DNA of 64,000 nt from Paramoeba atlantica (Eukaryota; Discosea), in assembly GCA_977017575.1 (NCBI GenBank), contig CDRNVI010000075.1, forward strand, positions 1-64,000, given 5' to 3'. Both the position numbers and the translations under genes were made by a program. Shown here one piece after another: positions 32,517 to 42,646 of this stretch (positions are counted from its first letter, which is position 1; each line of letters begins with the position of its first letter). Under the pieces are notes generated by a model. It worked only from the letters and a program-made list of their open reading frames with translations. It had not been told where the DNA came from and searched no databases.

Positions 32517-34130
32517 CTAATTCCTCTCACGAGCTTCCAATCTACTGATAGGGTCCGCTGGGTTATCTTCTGATCTGATATACCTTGCTTTAATGCATAT
32601 TCCCCGTTCCTGGTTCATTAATAAAACTTTCTTAAGTTCTTCAGCAATATTATCTGACTGCGCTAGTTTTCGGTTGAACGCATCCTGACAGGATGTGTTA
32701 TCAATATACAGATCAACACAAGTCCCTTTTTGAAAATGATGGCTAAAATCCTCAAAAGCATGTCGCACGGCCCGCGCTTCAGCATGGTTGACTTCATAAT
32801 TAAAATCCCTGGGCCATGAATCTCCTGTAATACACACTTGTCCGTCATCGAGATACAAAACCGCGCCCCACCCTTTCGAGGAGGGGTCGGTGTATAGGCG
32901 GTGGCGGTGTTCAACCACATCCGGGTGTGGTGGCGCTTTAATCGGTTTATTATCCAATACCTCGTTTCGCCAATCGGCCAAGATAGATCGTGTGGCGACA
33001 GGGAGTGGTACGGGCCGGTCCGCTAAATAAGGACGCCTGTTCAAGAGATTTACTCGACGACGCACGAGTTTTAAAGTGAAATGAAAACGGGGTATTACAT
33101 AACCAAGAACTGCAGATGCATATAGCAGACGCCCCACCGCCGTCTCTAATTGTGCAAAAGTAAGGTTACGAAACTTGTCATTGCGCAGTTTCTGAATCAC
33201 ACGTGGGCCCAGGCATACCTTGTGCGATTCGTGGTTATATTGTACTCCATTAAATATGTAGTGTTGCCTGGGAGCCGTCCCCATTTCTTTAAATATTCCT
33301 CCCGCCTTCCGGCACCGTTCATCAACTTGTCTAACATATTGCCGTGCCTGTTCTTCGCTTCCAGCAAAGCGAATTCCATCAACGTACACGTCGATGCTAC
33401 CGTAAGCCCTTTGAATTTCCGGCTTACAAAACGCGGGATCCCCGGCTATCACAGCCGTTACTGTGTGCATCACTTCTGGCGCACATCTGTGCCCCATGGG
33501 CATTACCGTCATCTGAAACAACTGTCCTGAGCTATCGCGGAACCGAAATTTTGACCGTGATTTCGTGGGAACAGGGATTTGGTAGAAACCGCACTTCAGG
33601 TCTCGTTTAACCCCCCACTCCGCCTCCGCTTGGTGTAAGTATTTGGCAGGATGCAATAATGGAACCTCGGGGGTGTATGCGTGCAGTCGCTCATTGTCTT
33701 GTCTGGTCCACGAGATGAAACGGCGTCGCAAGTTACCACCTTCATCAGATTCAACAACCGTGAAAGGTACTACGTATTGAAGTGTAGGACGTTTGCGTTC
33801 CACCTCTTTCGAAACTGGTTCAATAACTCCAGTGCTCAGTAACTGGGTGATGTCTTCTGAAACAAGGTTACCTAGAACAGGGGGTTCCGCTTGCGGTGAT
33901 AGGTTAGTACACATCAGATTTTGTAGTACTCGTTCAAAACGGTTACGGGCATCATTCCTCATCCATTCTTTAATGGTTTCGACGCTGATCTTGGGAATTT
34001 CATTTTTAACATGAAGGGGTAAGTGCATGTCGGCTTGTTTAGCAAGTCTTGAACTCCGTCGTGCACAAATTATGCTGTATCTCTTGATGTGAGGAATCTG
34101 ATCTAAACATGTATCCACATCGCGCTGCGT
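32517..34130 (-). pseudogene. RT/RNase H region of Y4 (fossil)
   Basis: RT: 'LLSTGVIEPV', 'KRDLKCGFYQIPVP', 'VMPMGHRCAPEVMHTV' and 'IDVYVDGIRFAG' in the catalytic position. RNase H: 'LYTDPSSKGWGAVLY', 'VNHAEARAVRHAF', 'LYIDNTSCQDAF' and 'NPADPISRLEARE'. The same arrangement occurs in Y5, Y6 and Y8. It lies downstream of YR and overlaps it in another frame. Located within a YR element, it would copy RNA into DNA and remove the RNA. Confidence 0.85.
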
Positions 34131-35005
34131 TATAGGACTGGAAGTAACTTTGAGGCTCGATGTGTACCTAATGCCTTTGCCGTCGTTACAAGATTCCCGT
34201 TGTACCGCAATAGGCAATTGATATTTTGATGTTTTGCGATGTTTTGCACGTCTGCAAGCGCGACGTTGCCGAGCGCAACTTGTTGAAACAGGTGAGTCAC
34301 CGCGCCCCTTTTGAGCGAGTGTGTCCCGTACCCCGGGCCGAGAGTTCTGCGAATTTTTTGATCCATCTCCCTCACTGTTGTTACTGTCACTGCTTGTCCC
34401 TGCCTCATGTGCTGTACATATCGAGCGATTTCCGCGGTTCCCGGACCCGTGATTGTCGTGCACATGGACACCCGATACGGATTTAATCTTGTCGACTTCG
34501 TGTTGCGGCCCCAATAAACTATCACCTCGGGACTTATTTTGACGAAACGATCTATGACGAGCTCCGCGACCTCGGTCCACCGCGCCGCTGCTTTCCAACA
34601 CAGTAGTATCGCAATTGATTCGCTCTGAGTCACCCTTTGCCTTAGCTTTTTGAGCAACCATGGGGTTATAGGTATCATCTGCTTGATCGGTTCTAACGCC
34701 CCTTTGGCCTGTTGGGCTTTGGCGTATAGCCGAAGGGGCACTGGGTTCGCGTCGTTTGCCAGTTGGAAAAGCGAGTGTAGAGTTCTGGCGTACCCGTGAG
34801 TTGTGGACGGCGCGAGGTTTAGTTTCTCCAGGAACAAAATGGCGTGGGCTGGATCTATGGTTAACTGATTTTGGTCGCAAAATTGCTTCATCCTTGCCCA
34901 TAACCTGACCCGCGTGTTCCACGTGTTGGTAGTCCACATGGGGGCTATCGCGCGACATAGCGGGGAACGGTTGCACTCATTGGTTGAAGTCTTAGAATGG
35001 TACAC
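34130..35005 (-). pseudogene. Tyrosine recombinase region of Y4 (fossil)
   Basis: About 290 residues. SAM-like N-terminal half ('NTWNTRVRLWARMKQF', 'LAPSTTHGYARTLHSL'), then catalytic landmarks: 'CWKAAARWTEVAELV' (Arg), 'VYWGRNTKSTRLNPYR', 'GPGYGTHSLKRGAVTHL' (HxxxR region), 'IAKHQNI' (His) and 'LLRYNGN' (nucleophilic Tyr). This is the complete R-H-R-H-Y set of YR enzymes, which recombine element circles into DNA. Confidence 0.88.
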
Positions 35006-35138
35006 GCCAAATCCTTTTTGGCCCTCTCGGCATTCTCCCTCCTCTCCTGCACCTTTAGAAGGTTTGTAGTCTGTACTACCACTGGGCGTCGGGTTTTCTG
35101 GGCTACAGGGTTTTGACGTGGTATAACAGAGGCATGGA

Positions 35139-35360
35139 GAACGATTTTGTAACTGTTTGAAATTGAATGTCTCTATTACACAAGAAATAATATTTGATAT
35201 AATCCGATAAAACTAGAAAATTCAATAATAACTAGATAAATTAAAACATTCTCTCCGATAATTTATTATTAAGATCATAGTAATCATACTATGTGCCCCG
35301 AAGGGCCACCACTCATCACGTATAATAAAAGTCGTCTAAATTTCAAATCGTATACTAATA
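35139..35360 (-). repeat. Y4 A1 repeat (5' end on the minus strand)
   Basis: 222 bp, matching A2 (31779-32000) with about one difference. Sense strand starts TATTAGTATACG at 35360. It holds the GCCC-UUCG-GGGC hairpin (35306-35295). Directly beyond it the 18-bp satellite resumes. Confidence 0.92.
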
Positions 35361-35685
35361 AAAAGTAAAGGTCTTAATAAAAGTAAAGGTCTTAATAAAA
35401 GTAAAGGTCTTAATAAAAGTAAAGGTCTTAATAAAAGTAAAGGTCTTAATAAAAGTAAAGGTCTTAATAAAAGTAAAGGTCTTAATAAAAGTAAAGGTCT
35501 TAATAAAAGTAAAGGTCTTAATAAAAGTAAAGGTCTTAATAAAAGTAAAGGTCTTAATAAAAGTAAAGGTCTTAATAAAAGTAAAGGTCTTAATAAAAGT
35601 AAAGGTCTTAATAAAAGTAAAGGTCTTAATAAAAGTAAAGGTCTTAATAAAGTAAAGGTCTTAATAAAAGTAAAGGTCTTAATTT
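35361..35685. repeat. 18-bp satellite, block beyond Y4
   Basis: About 18 further copies of the 18-bp unit, including one shortened unit near 35650. It is the continuation of 29085-31540 across the Y4 insertion, then stops sharply at GGTCTTAATTTCGGATCGG. Confidence 0.95.
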
Positions 35686-35817
35686 CGGATCGGTAATCAA
35701 GACTAAACCTTCGTCCAACGCCATGTATCGGTGTTGTGTTGTTTTTTTTTGACAAGACTGTTGTCCGAATTATTTTTTGGATAATCAGCTGCCTTTTCGT
35801 TCGTTCTTCTTGGCGTT
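35686..35817. other. Unassigned spacer between satellite and LINE F tail
   Basis: 130 bp of mixed sequence with two A/T runs (35739-35748 and 35772-35776) and no recognised homology to other parts of the window. It could be the unique sequence into which LINE F inserted, or the end of the unit that seeded the satellite. Confidence 0.4.
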
Positions 35818-35981
35818 TTTTTTTCACAGCAGGAAGTCACGTAGGATAATGAGAAATGAGAAATGTTCACCTTCCCCCCTTCTCTCAATTTTCGAAGAGA
35901 AACTATCCCAAAAATGATATTATATATTGTATTCTATTCTTTTGAATACTTTATATCCTTAATGTTATGTTATGTTATGTT
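35818..35981 (-). other. LINE F 3' end: hairpin and A-tail
   Basis: Minus-strand 35908-35866 reads GATAGTTTCTCT, loop TCGAAAATT, GAGAGAAGGGGGGAAGGTGA, almost the same as 8456-8496. A short tail follows, ending in A9. (TATGT)n-like repeats (35963-35980) adjoin Y5. Confidence 0.75.
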
Positions 35982-36629
35982 GAAATCCACGCCGCGGGGC
36001 ATAATAAATAACATGTATCGAATAGTAAACAAAGAAACAACTAAAATGTATCTGATTGCTCACAAGCCCTATTTCCGAATCTCAAAACATAACATCAACA
36101 TTAAACTGTAAATAATATGTTCTCACGACAATTTTAGGCCTGCAAACATATATGTCACTGTCACTCTGTTAACGGGGTTCCCCCCACCGGAACCCTCGAC
36201 CAAATGGCTGGGGGCTCGGTGGGCGGGCACAAAAACTTTTGAAACGTAAGTAGAAAAAATAGCCTACCAAGAATATAAAGAATGAATAATGAAATTACAA
36301 CACTATTTGAAACAAATCATAATTTGAAGAAATTATGTGCCCCGAAGGGCCAAGCAGGCATAAACAACTCCCTGCCCCGCGGCTAAATTTCCAAACGTGG
36401 ACTATTAGAAATCCACGCCGCGGGGCATAATAAATAACATGTATCGAATAGTAAACAAAGAAACAACTAAAATGTATCTGATTGCTCACAAGCCCTATTT
36501 CCGAATCTCAAAACATAACATCAACATTAAACTGTAAATAATATGTTCTCACGACAATTTTAGGCCTGCAAACATATATGTCACTGTCACTCTGTTAACG
36601 GGGTTCCCCCCACCGGAACCCTCGACCAA
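35982..36629 (-). repeat. Y5 B1-A2-B2 repeat block
   Basis: B2 35982-36203 and B1 36408-36629 (222 bp each) flank A2 36229-36407 (179 bp; matches A1 at 39340-39518). Inverted repeat CCCACCG/CGGTGGG spans the A2/B2 boundary (36193-36224). Hairpin GCCC-UUCG-GGGC in sense at 36350-36339. Confidence 0.92.
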
Positions 36630-37480
36630 CCTGCCCGCACACACGTCACACAAAATAAAACCTGTATAAAAATGCCCGGACACATAGTAAATCATATATA
36701 GAAAAGAAATCATAATCAAACCTCACTTACAGAACTCGTACAAGGATAACGATAGCAATAGATGACCAGTCCACTGCCACGCCCTTTACAAGCTCACACG
36801 AGCTACACAGGTTACGCTTTCAACCTCTGCCCATGCACCAACTTGGGACCTAGAAGTGTGGAGCAACTAGGCGTGGTGTACGCCCGTGTCAACAGTGACG
36901 CGGTTAAAAAACATTAAGGCGCTAATCGTAGAATAAAGGAAACCTTTACTCATATTTACCTCACATTGGGGAACCTTGCTTCCGAAAAGGAAACAAGGCG
37001 TGAGAATAAAGCCTGTTAACCGATTAACATCCATAACCTTCCAAAATTATAGGGACAACCTCCATACCCCAGGACCCCGTCCGCTCTTTTTATTTTTTGT
37101 CTTTTAAATAAAGAGAAGAAAGTCTTCAAATTCGCAAACCACTGCTCAGCAGTCTGCAAAACGAAACGCGAAAAGTCAGCGTGCAGTGAAAGCCTCATCC
37201 GCGTCTAAACGTGAGGCAGAGGAAAGAGTTGTTATTCGCCAGAAAGTTACGAGAACTGGCGGTGGAAGGGGGACACCAAAGTAAGTGTGAGTGCTTGCTG
37301 TGTATCTCCGTACGTGTGCTAGAATATGCCTTGAGGAAGTTTTTATATTCCATTACTTTATGCGGTTTGTGTGCTCTAGTATTGGAGGCACAAAAACTCT
37401 GAATTTGGAGGTGATAGAGATGGAAGTGTTTGATGTGAAAGTGCTAAGTATTTTAGCCGACTTTGTCGGTATTTTGGATT
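36630..37480. other. Unrecognised 850-bp stretch inside Y5, with a possible spliced exon
   Basis: Lies where RNase H would be expected and resembles nothing else here. On the + strand, a pyrimidine tract (37081-37107) is followed by an open frame of about 60 basic residues ('KRRKSSNSQTTAQQSAKR'... 'RTGGGRGTPK'), ending at AAA|GTAAGTG (37277-37286), a textbook 5' splice-site sequence. ATTGG is repeated four times at 37476-37497. It may be captured host sequence or an unknown insert; weak evidence. Confidence 0.3.
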
Positions 37481-38740
37481 GGATTGGATTGGATTGGTGT
37501 AGAGACGATGCTTGTGTGGAACAACATCGGGATGGGGAGGTGGAGACCGTGGAACATTCTCCAACAACTCGTTTCTCCACTCTGCTAGCATGGAGCGAGT
37601 GACGACAGGGAGTGCGACCGGACGGTCACATAACTTCGGGCAACGGTTCAACAAGTTGATACGCCGTTGCGCCACCTTCAAAGCGAAATAAAATCGCGGC
37701 ATATTGAGTCGGAGAACTGCGGAGCCATAAATGAGGCGCCCCACCACCGCCTCTAGGTCAACAAAGGAAATGTTGAAGAAAGAGTCGGCTCGCAGTTTCC
37801 TGATCACTCGCGGCCCCAGGCAGACCGTATACGCGTTATGGTCGAACGCCACCCCATTGAACACGTACTGTGCTACAGGGGGCTGACCCCGATCTTTGAA
37901 AAGACCGTTCGCTTTGTCGCAACGCTCGTCAATGTACTGAGCGTACGTGATGGCCTCGGAGTCGGTTCCTGCAAACCGAACTCCGTCAACATAAACGTCG
38001 ATAGCGCCTCGGTGAAACGAGTAGCGCTGAGAATAAATCGACGCCTCGCCAGCAATCGCGGCGGTAACCGTGTGCATAACCTCCGGTGCACACCTATGGC
38101 CCATCGGGAGGACGTTCATCTCATACACGTCTCCACTGGTCGTTCTAAGGCGGAATTTGGGCCGCGCCCTCTTCGGGATACCAATCTGGTAAAACCCGCA
38201 TGTGAAGTCCCGCTTCACAGCCATCGGCTCGTGCGCCTTATGAAGATACTTGGAGGGATGATATAATGGGACCTTTGGTTCATATGATTTTAATCTATCG
38301 TTATCGTCCCTTGTCCATGAAATAAATCTTCTGCGCTGATTGCCCTCATCATCGGTCTCCACAACCGTGAAGGGAATCATGAACTGCATCGATGGGCGCT
38401 TTCTCAACTCCTGCGCCGGGACCTTAGAGATTATGCCTGCGTCCTCCAACAATCGGACGTCCGCCTCAGGCAATGAACCTTTCACACTAGGTTCGGGGTA
38501 CGGGGCTTTAGGTACCCATAATAATTCATCCACTACCTTGCGAAAACGAGTGGCAGCTGACATACTCATCCACTCCTTAACCTGATCCAAATGGATAACA
38601 GGTATCGACTTCTTAACGTGCAAAGGTAGGTGAGCGTCGTGTGCCTTGGCTAGCCGTGAAGAGCGGCGTGCACAAACAACGGAGTGCCTGCGAAGGTAAG
38701 GCACTTCCTCGAAGCACTTTGCCACGTGCTCCGAGGTTAC
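37480..38740 (-). pseudogene. RT region of Y5 (fossil)
   Basis: 'LEDAGIISKV', 'VKRDFTCGFYQIGIPK', 'VLPMGHRCAPEVMHTVTA', 'IDVYVDGVRFAG', 'GPRVIRKL' and 'VGRLIYGSAVLRLNMPRF' align closely with Y4 and Y8. Only the very start of an RNase H-like part ('PHKHRLYTN') is recognised. Broken. Confidence 0.82.
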
Positions 38741-39339
38741 AGCACTGGGAGACGTGCTGAGACTCTCTGCGTCCCGAGAGCCCTTGCCGTTGTAATACTG
38801 CTTGCGTTGTAGCGCAACAGTGATTCGACGTTGAGGTGTTTCGTGAGGTTCTGGACGTCCTCCATCCTGAGATTCCCGAGGGAGATCTCGTGGAATAGGT
38901 AAGTAATCGCACCTCTTTTTATGGAATGTGTTCCATACCCGGGACCGAGAAGTTGATTCATCCTGTGGTCCATCTCCCGGACCGTCGTGTAACACAGGCG
39001 TTGGCCTGGTCTCAAACTTCCCACAAACTGAGCCAGTTCGGGTGTTCCGGGGCCAGTCACTATCGCGTAGAGGTACGGCCGGTAAGGATTCAGACGAGTC
39101 GTCTTTGTCCCCCTGCCCCAATAAATGATTACCTCGTGACTGGCCACACTCACGAACTGCTCCCGCCTCAGGTCGGCGGTCTCGGTCCATCTCGCAGCGG
39201 CTTTCCAACACAGGAGGCAACACATGCTCTCCTTTACGTCGAGATGACGTCTCAGCTTCTTTAGAAGAAGTGGCGTGATTGGAAGCATCTGCCGCGTGGG
39301 TTCTAGACCCCCCTGCGCTTGCAGGGCCTTTACGTACGT
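38737..39339 (-). pseudogene. Tyrosine recombinase region of Y5 (fossil)
   Basis: 'CWKAAARWTETADLRR', 'IIYWGRGTKTTRLNPYRP', 'GPGYGTHSIKRGAITYLF', 'LTKHLNVESLLRYNAS' give the catalytic Arg, His/Arg, His and Tyr positions of YR enzymes. Located before RT, as in Y4. The N-terminal half is short compared with Y4. Confidence 0.82.
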
Positions 39340-39518
39340 ACAAAAACTTTTGAAACGTAAGTAGAAAAAATAGCCTACCAAGAATATAAAGAATGAATAA
39401 TGAAATTACAACACTATTTGAAACAAATCATAATTTGAAGAAATTATGTGCCCCGAAGGGCCAAGCAGGCATAAACAACTCCCTGCCCCGCGGCTAAATT
39501 TCCAAACGTGGACTATTA
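39340..39518 (-). repeat. Y5 A1 repeat
   Basis: 179 bp matching A2 (36229-36407). Sense start TAATAGTCCACG; hairpin GCCC-UUCG-GGGC at 39461-39450. Flanking sequence beyond it is the LINE F 3' UTR. Confidence 0.92.
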
Positions 39519-39595
39519 ATGTGTTCAGGTTAATACAAAAAAAAACGTTTATAATAATACCAAAGATTTCTAATAGACCGAAACTAAAAACCTGT

Positions 39596-41190
39596 TCAGA
39601 GGCCCAGTTCCTGAGATGTCTCTTGCGTTAGATAATTTTTCAGCTGGGAAAATACCACTGATCCGTTCAACTCTTGAAGGTGCAACGAAAATTCGTTCAA
39701 AGTTTTCCCTCTTTCAAGCCCACAGCAGTCCGCTAGCGTATGCAGAAGGGTCTTGAGCCCTTGATGCATGGCGCCGCCGGAGAGGACTGGGATGCATTTA
39801 AAACGTTCCTGCGGAATCATCCCCGATGCGACGTACGTATTATGTTTCCGTGCGATCGCATCCCTCATTAGGGCCCCACTCCCTCGCCGCAAGTTCGACG
39901 GCGCCAATTCATGGATTACAGTGAGGTCGTAGAAGACTTCACCGGACGCCCAATATATGACTATATCAGGTGGGACCGGTGAAGACTAGCATTTCGGCAG
40001 ATCTGTTGGTGCTCACGTTTGCGCCAATGCGGGAACGACTCCCCGCAAGTGGAGCATTTGTAGGTCGTAAATTGTCGTGGCTCTCGCTCGCATGGTACCC
40101 CAGCCTTCATGCACAGATCGTAAATTCTACGCACCAGCGCATCATGTTTCGTCGTGGCATTGTTTCCAGAGCACTGAACACATCCCGCTATGTGCGAGAG
40201 GGCTGACGAAGACTCAAGAATGACTCGACACCCCGGGCATTGTAAGTTTCCTGGAAGCCGCGGGTGACTGAGACCAAGACGAGGTATAAGTGCCAAGGTG
40301 TAAATTTTGGAAGATACTAGTTTTGCGTTCGACTGTATCCACGATGAATTCCCTTTCTCGCTTGCGGCGCGCAGTAACGACGCGACATTCGGGTCTTTCG
40401 ACAGCGATTCCTTAATTGATTTGTTAAGCTGTGCTTCGGTGACGAATTCGTCGTTAGGGGGGCGGATTGAATCTTCATTTCCTACCGGCGATGGGGATGT
40501 AAGGCCTGTCGCTCGAACTGAAAGTGAATTTAGTCGTTCAAAAGCGTTCTGCCTCGACGCCTCATACGCCGATTTTCGTAGAAGATCCGTGGGCGTCAGC
40601 CCTAAACCTCCACTCTTTACCGGAAGTCGTGCCCACGCGATCTGTTTCGGATTCATTTCTCCGAACCAGGTGGTCAGAACTTCTTGCACCTCTTTGTCGA
40701 AGGATTTCGCCATCTCAAAGGTTTCCTCTGGCCGATGGACTCGTATGTGGTACCTGTGTCTCACATTAACGCATCGCGACAAGAGGAGCATCGAAATGTT
40801 ATTCGCACCCATGGTTTTCAGCCGCCGGAAAATTGCCCGGTGTTTTTCAAGCTTGTTGAGAAGTAATTCGCTGACTCTGGTTGATCCCCCTACATAGGCT
40901 CCTAGAACTTTGACGGCTTTTTCGGCTATCTGAACACCTTCGTTGACTAGTTTCTCGGGTAGTTTGACGCTGTTTAATCCATCAAACCAAACACATTTTT
41001 GCGGCGCAAGTCGGATCGATTTACTTTCCAGGAGCTCCTTGAGACGGACGTATGCAGAGGCGATGAGATCCACATCGTGTGAGGAGATGTTGATGTCATC
41101 GACATAAGCGTATATGTTAAGCGATGGGAATTCCTGCGCGATCGTCTCAAGAATCGGTTGAAGAAATGTACAGAAATACAAGGGGAGGGG
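39596..41190 (-). pseudogene. LINE F ORF: RT second half, zinc knuckle, RLE
   Basis: Starts inside RT motif B/C ('LYFCTFLQPILETIAQ'), then 'AYVDDINISS', the thumb 'VKSGGLGLTPT', spacer, 'CPGCRVIL', 'HIAGCVQCSGNNATTKH', 'CSTCGESFPHWRKREHQQIC' and the RLE. One frameshift lies in the RLE core near 39975 (after 'ASLHRS'); the PDIVIYWA part and the C-terminus 'LQELNGSVVFSQLKNYL' continue in another frame. The 5' side is replaced by the palindrome cluster at 41191 and above. Close to LINE K, whose zinc knuckle is nearly the same. Confidence 0.85.
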
Positions 41191-41799
41191 GGGCACTCGA
41201 TGAATATTCATCGAACGGACAGTGCGTTCGATGAATGGATTGCAGTACGACCCGTTCGATGAATCATTCATCGAACAGGATGTCCTGTTCGATGAATGAA
41301 AACGCATTTTTTTTTGTAGAAAAAAAGCTCGTTTCGGTCTGCACCATGCTCCTGGCTGCTACCTTGATCCGTAAGACAAAAACAAATCCGAAACGTTATC
41401 AAAAAGCGGAAGGATTCTTAAAACTATTGCCTCATAAGTTTACAAAGATAAAATCATAACTTACAAATACACAAACCTGCGGAAGTGGCAGACACAGGTC
41501 CTCAGTGCGCGACCCAAAAAATATTGGGTTGGGGGTACGTTCGTTGTACTCAACGAACTGCCGGATTTTCGTTGAGTACTCAACGAACGGAAATTCACGG
41601 TGCAAGTCAAGGACTTTTGCATATGTCAAGGACTTTTGTGGAACACCCAAGAATTTTTTTTGATTTTCATTTTCCGTGCGTTCAGTATCCTACACTTCAC
41701 TATATACGTTGACAACGCCTCCGTAGCGAAAACTACGAAATTCAGTGAGCTTCGCAAATTGCTTCCCACTAACGACGCACAGGGGAATCCTACGCGGGG

Positions 41800-41885
41800 T
41801 ACGGCTCAGGCCCGCTCACGCGGGCCCTCGCCGTTTCGCGGCCGCGCGCACCCCCGCTCACGCGGGGGCCCCCGCGCGGCCAAAA
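41800..41885. other. G/C-rich nested hairpin island
   Basis: CCCGC-TCA-CGCGGG (41813-41826), CCCCCGC-TCA-CGCGGGGG (41850-41868), and the outer arms GGCCGCGCG/CGCGCGGCC (41840-41882) form nested inverted repeats. The island is flanked by direct repeats CTTCGCAAATTGCTTCCCAC (41748-41767 and 41922-41941). Very high G+C against A/T-rich surroundings. Function unknown. Confidence 0.6.
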
Positions 41886-42024
41886 TGGGTACTAAAATTT
41901 GTTATCAAGGTAGCTGGGCTTCGCAAATTGCTTCCCACGAATCTAGAGAGAAGCACACGTACAATAATCTTTAACGATAAAGATACAGTTTCTGTACCTT
42001 GATTATTTACTTTTTTTACCTTTC

Positions 42025-42115
42025 ATGGGAGTGTTCACACGCTCCAAAGCAAAAGAATCAGGAGTAGCTCCTGAGATTTTGCCGCTCCCTCGTGCCCGAT
42101 GGAAAAAGAAGGCCG
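42025..42115 (+). pseudogene. Family-B LINE 5' fragment (N-terminal 30 residues)
   Basis: 'MGVFTRSKAKESGVAPEILP' followed by 'LPRARWKKK' matches the start of LINE D on the opposite strand. Homology ends near 42115; the following reading frame passes into a minisatellite. It is a remnant of a LINE 5' end and confirms the start codon of the family. Confidence 0.75.
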
Positions 42116-42189
42116 TGATGCCAACTCATCCGCCCGCCGTGCTAATATACACCACCTCCGCATGGAGCGCGCGGGTCGCCAAAAAATAT

Positions 42190-42345
42190 AATTATGTCCC
42201 AGGGCTACGCTCACAGTTGGGCCTTGCTCGCAAAGGGGGGCTTTTGCCTCCAGAAGCGGGCTACGCTCACAGTTGGGCCTTGCTCGCAGACGGGGGCCTT
42301 GCTTGCACACTTGGGCTTCGCTGACAGTTGGGCCTTGCCTCCAGA
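42190..42345. repeat. Degenerate minisatellite with TTGGGCCTTGC core
   Basis: Three to four imperfect copies of GCTACGCTCACAGTTGGGCC plus TTGCTCGCA and a G-run, spaced 30-70 bp. No coding role evident. Confidence 0.6.
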
Positions 42346-42646
42346 CATGTAAACGAGATGGTAATGTTCAAATTCCCCCCAAAAAAAATCGAGACGAAAA
42401 ATTCGTGCAGCAGTGCCCGTTGGATGAATGATTCATCGAACGCACTGCCCGTTCGATGAATATTCATCCAACGGGACGCCTGGTCATCGAACGGGACGCC
42501 GTTCAATGAATATTCATCGAACGCACGGTGCGTTCGATGGATTTTCATCGAATGCCCCCCCTGGCCTTTATTACCTTCGTAGTGACGAATTACAAAATAG
42601 CATATTATTTTTTTACAGAATATTTTTCTATTCTTTTTCCTTCTAG

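Larger units (their letters stand above)
31541..35360 (-). mobile_element. YR retroelement Y4, VIPER-like order, inserted in the 18-bp satellite
   Basis: On the minus strand: A1 (35360-35139), YR (35005-34130), RT/RNase H (about 34130-32517), B1 (32216-32001), A2 (32000-31779) and B2 (31756-31541). No gag part is recognised. The A copies are each 222 bp, and the B copies each 216 bp, with about one difference between copies of each, so insertion is recent. The satellite continues on both sides. The recombinase and RT/RNase H regions look open; without gag I class it as incomplete. Confidence 0.88.
35982..39518 (-). mobile_element. YR retroelement Y5 inserted in LINE F 3' UTR (broken)
   Basis: Minus strand: A1 (39518-39340), YR (about 39339-38737), RT (about 38740-37480), unrelated or unrecognised sequence (37480-36630), B1 (36629-36408), A2 (36407-36229) and B2 (36203-35982). 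The A repeats are 179 bp, the B repeats 222 bp, near-identical pairs, so a recent insertion. Same family as Y4 at the protein level. Gag is not recognised, and the coding part is broken at few places. Confidence 0.85.
35818..41190 (-). mobile_element. LINE F: 5'-truncated family-B LINE split by Y5
   Basis: ORF part 41190-39596, start of the 3' UTR 39595-39519, YR element Y5 (39518-35982), then the rest of the 3' UTR (35981-35827) and an A-run (35826-35818). That the two UTR parts belong together is supported by the family-B hairpin at 35908-35866, expected near the 3' end of such LINEs. Confidence 0.75.
41196..42558. other. Palindrome-rich segment bounded by GTTCGATGAAT palindromes
   Basis: Clusters at 41196-41300 and 42415-42558 consist of GTTCGATGAAT and its complement ATTCATCGAAC, arranged as hairpins; the best, at 42449-42476, is a 28-bp palindrome with one mismatch. 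A related palindrome GTTCGTTG-TACT-CAACGAAC lies at 41543-41562, and CGTTGAGTACTCAACG at 41569-41584. Between them: 41301-41480 A/T-rich with a weak 45-residue frame, direct repeats of TCAAGGACTTTTG (41609-41640), a G/C hairpin island and a LINE start. It could be a non-autonomous element with palindromic ends. Confidence 0.5.

Noticed and set aside
35941-37110. Short ORFs inside the Y5 repeat block
   Set aside because: They lie in noncoding terminal repeats and show no conserved protein features.
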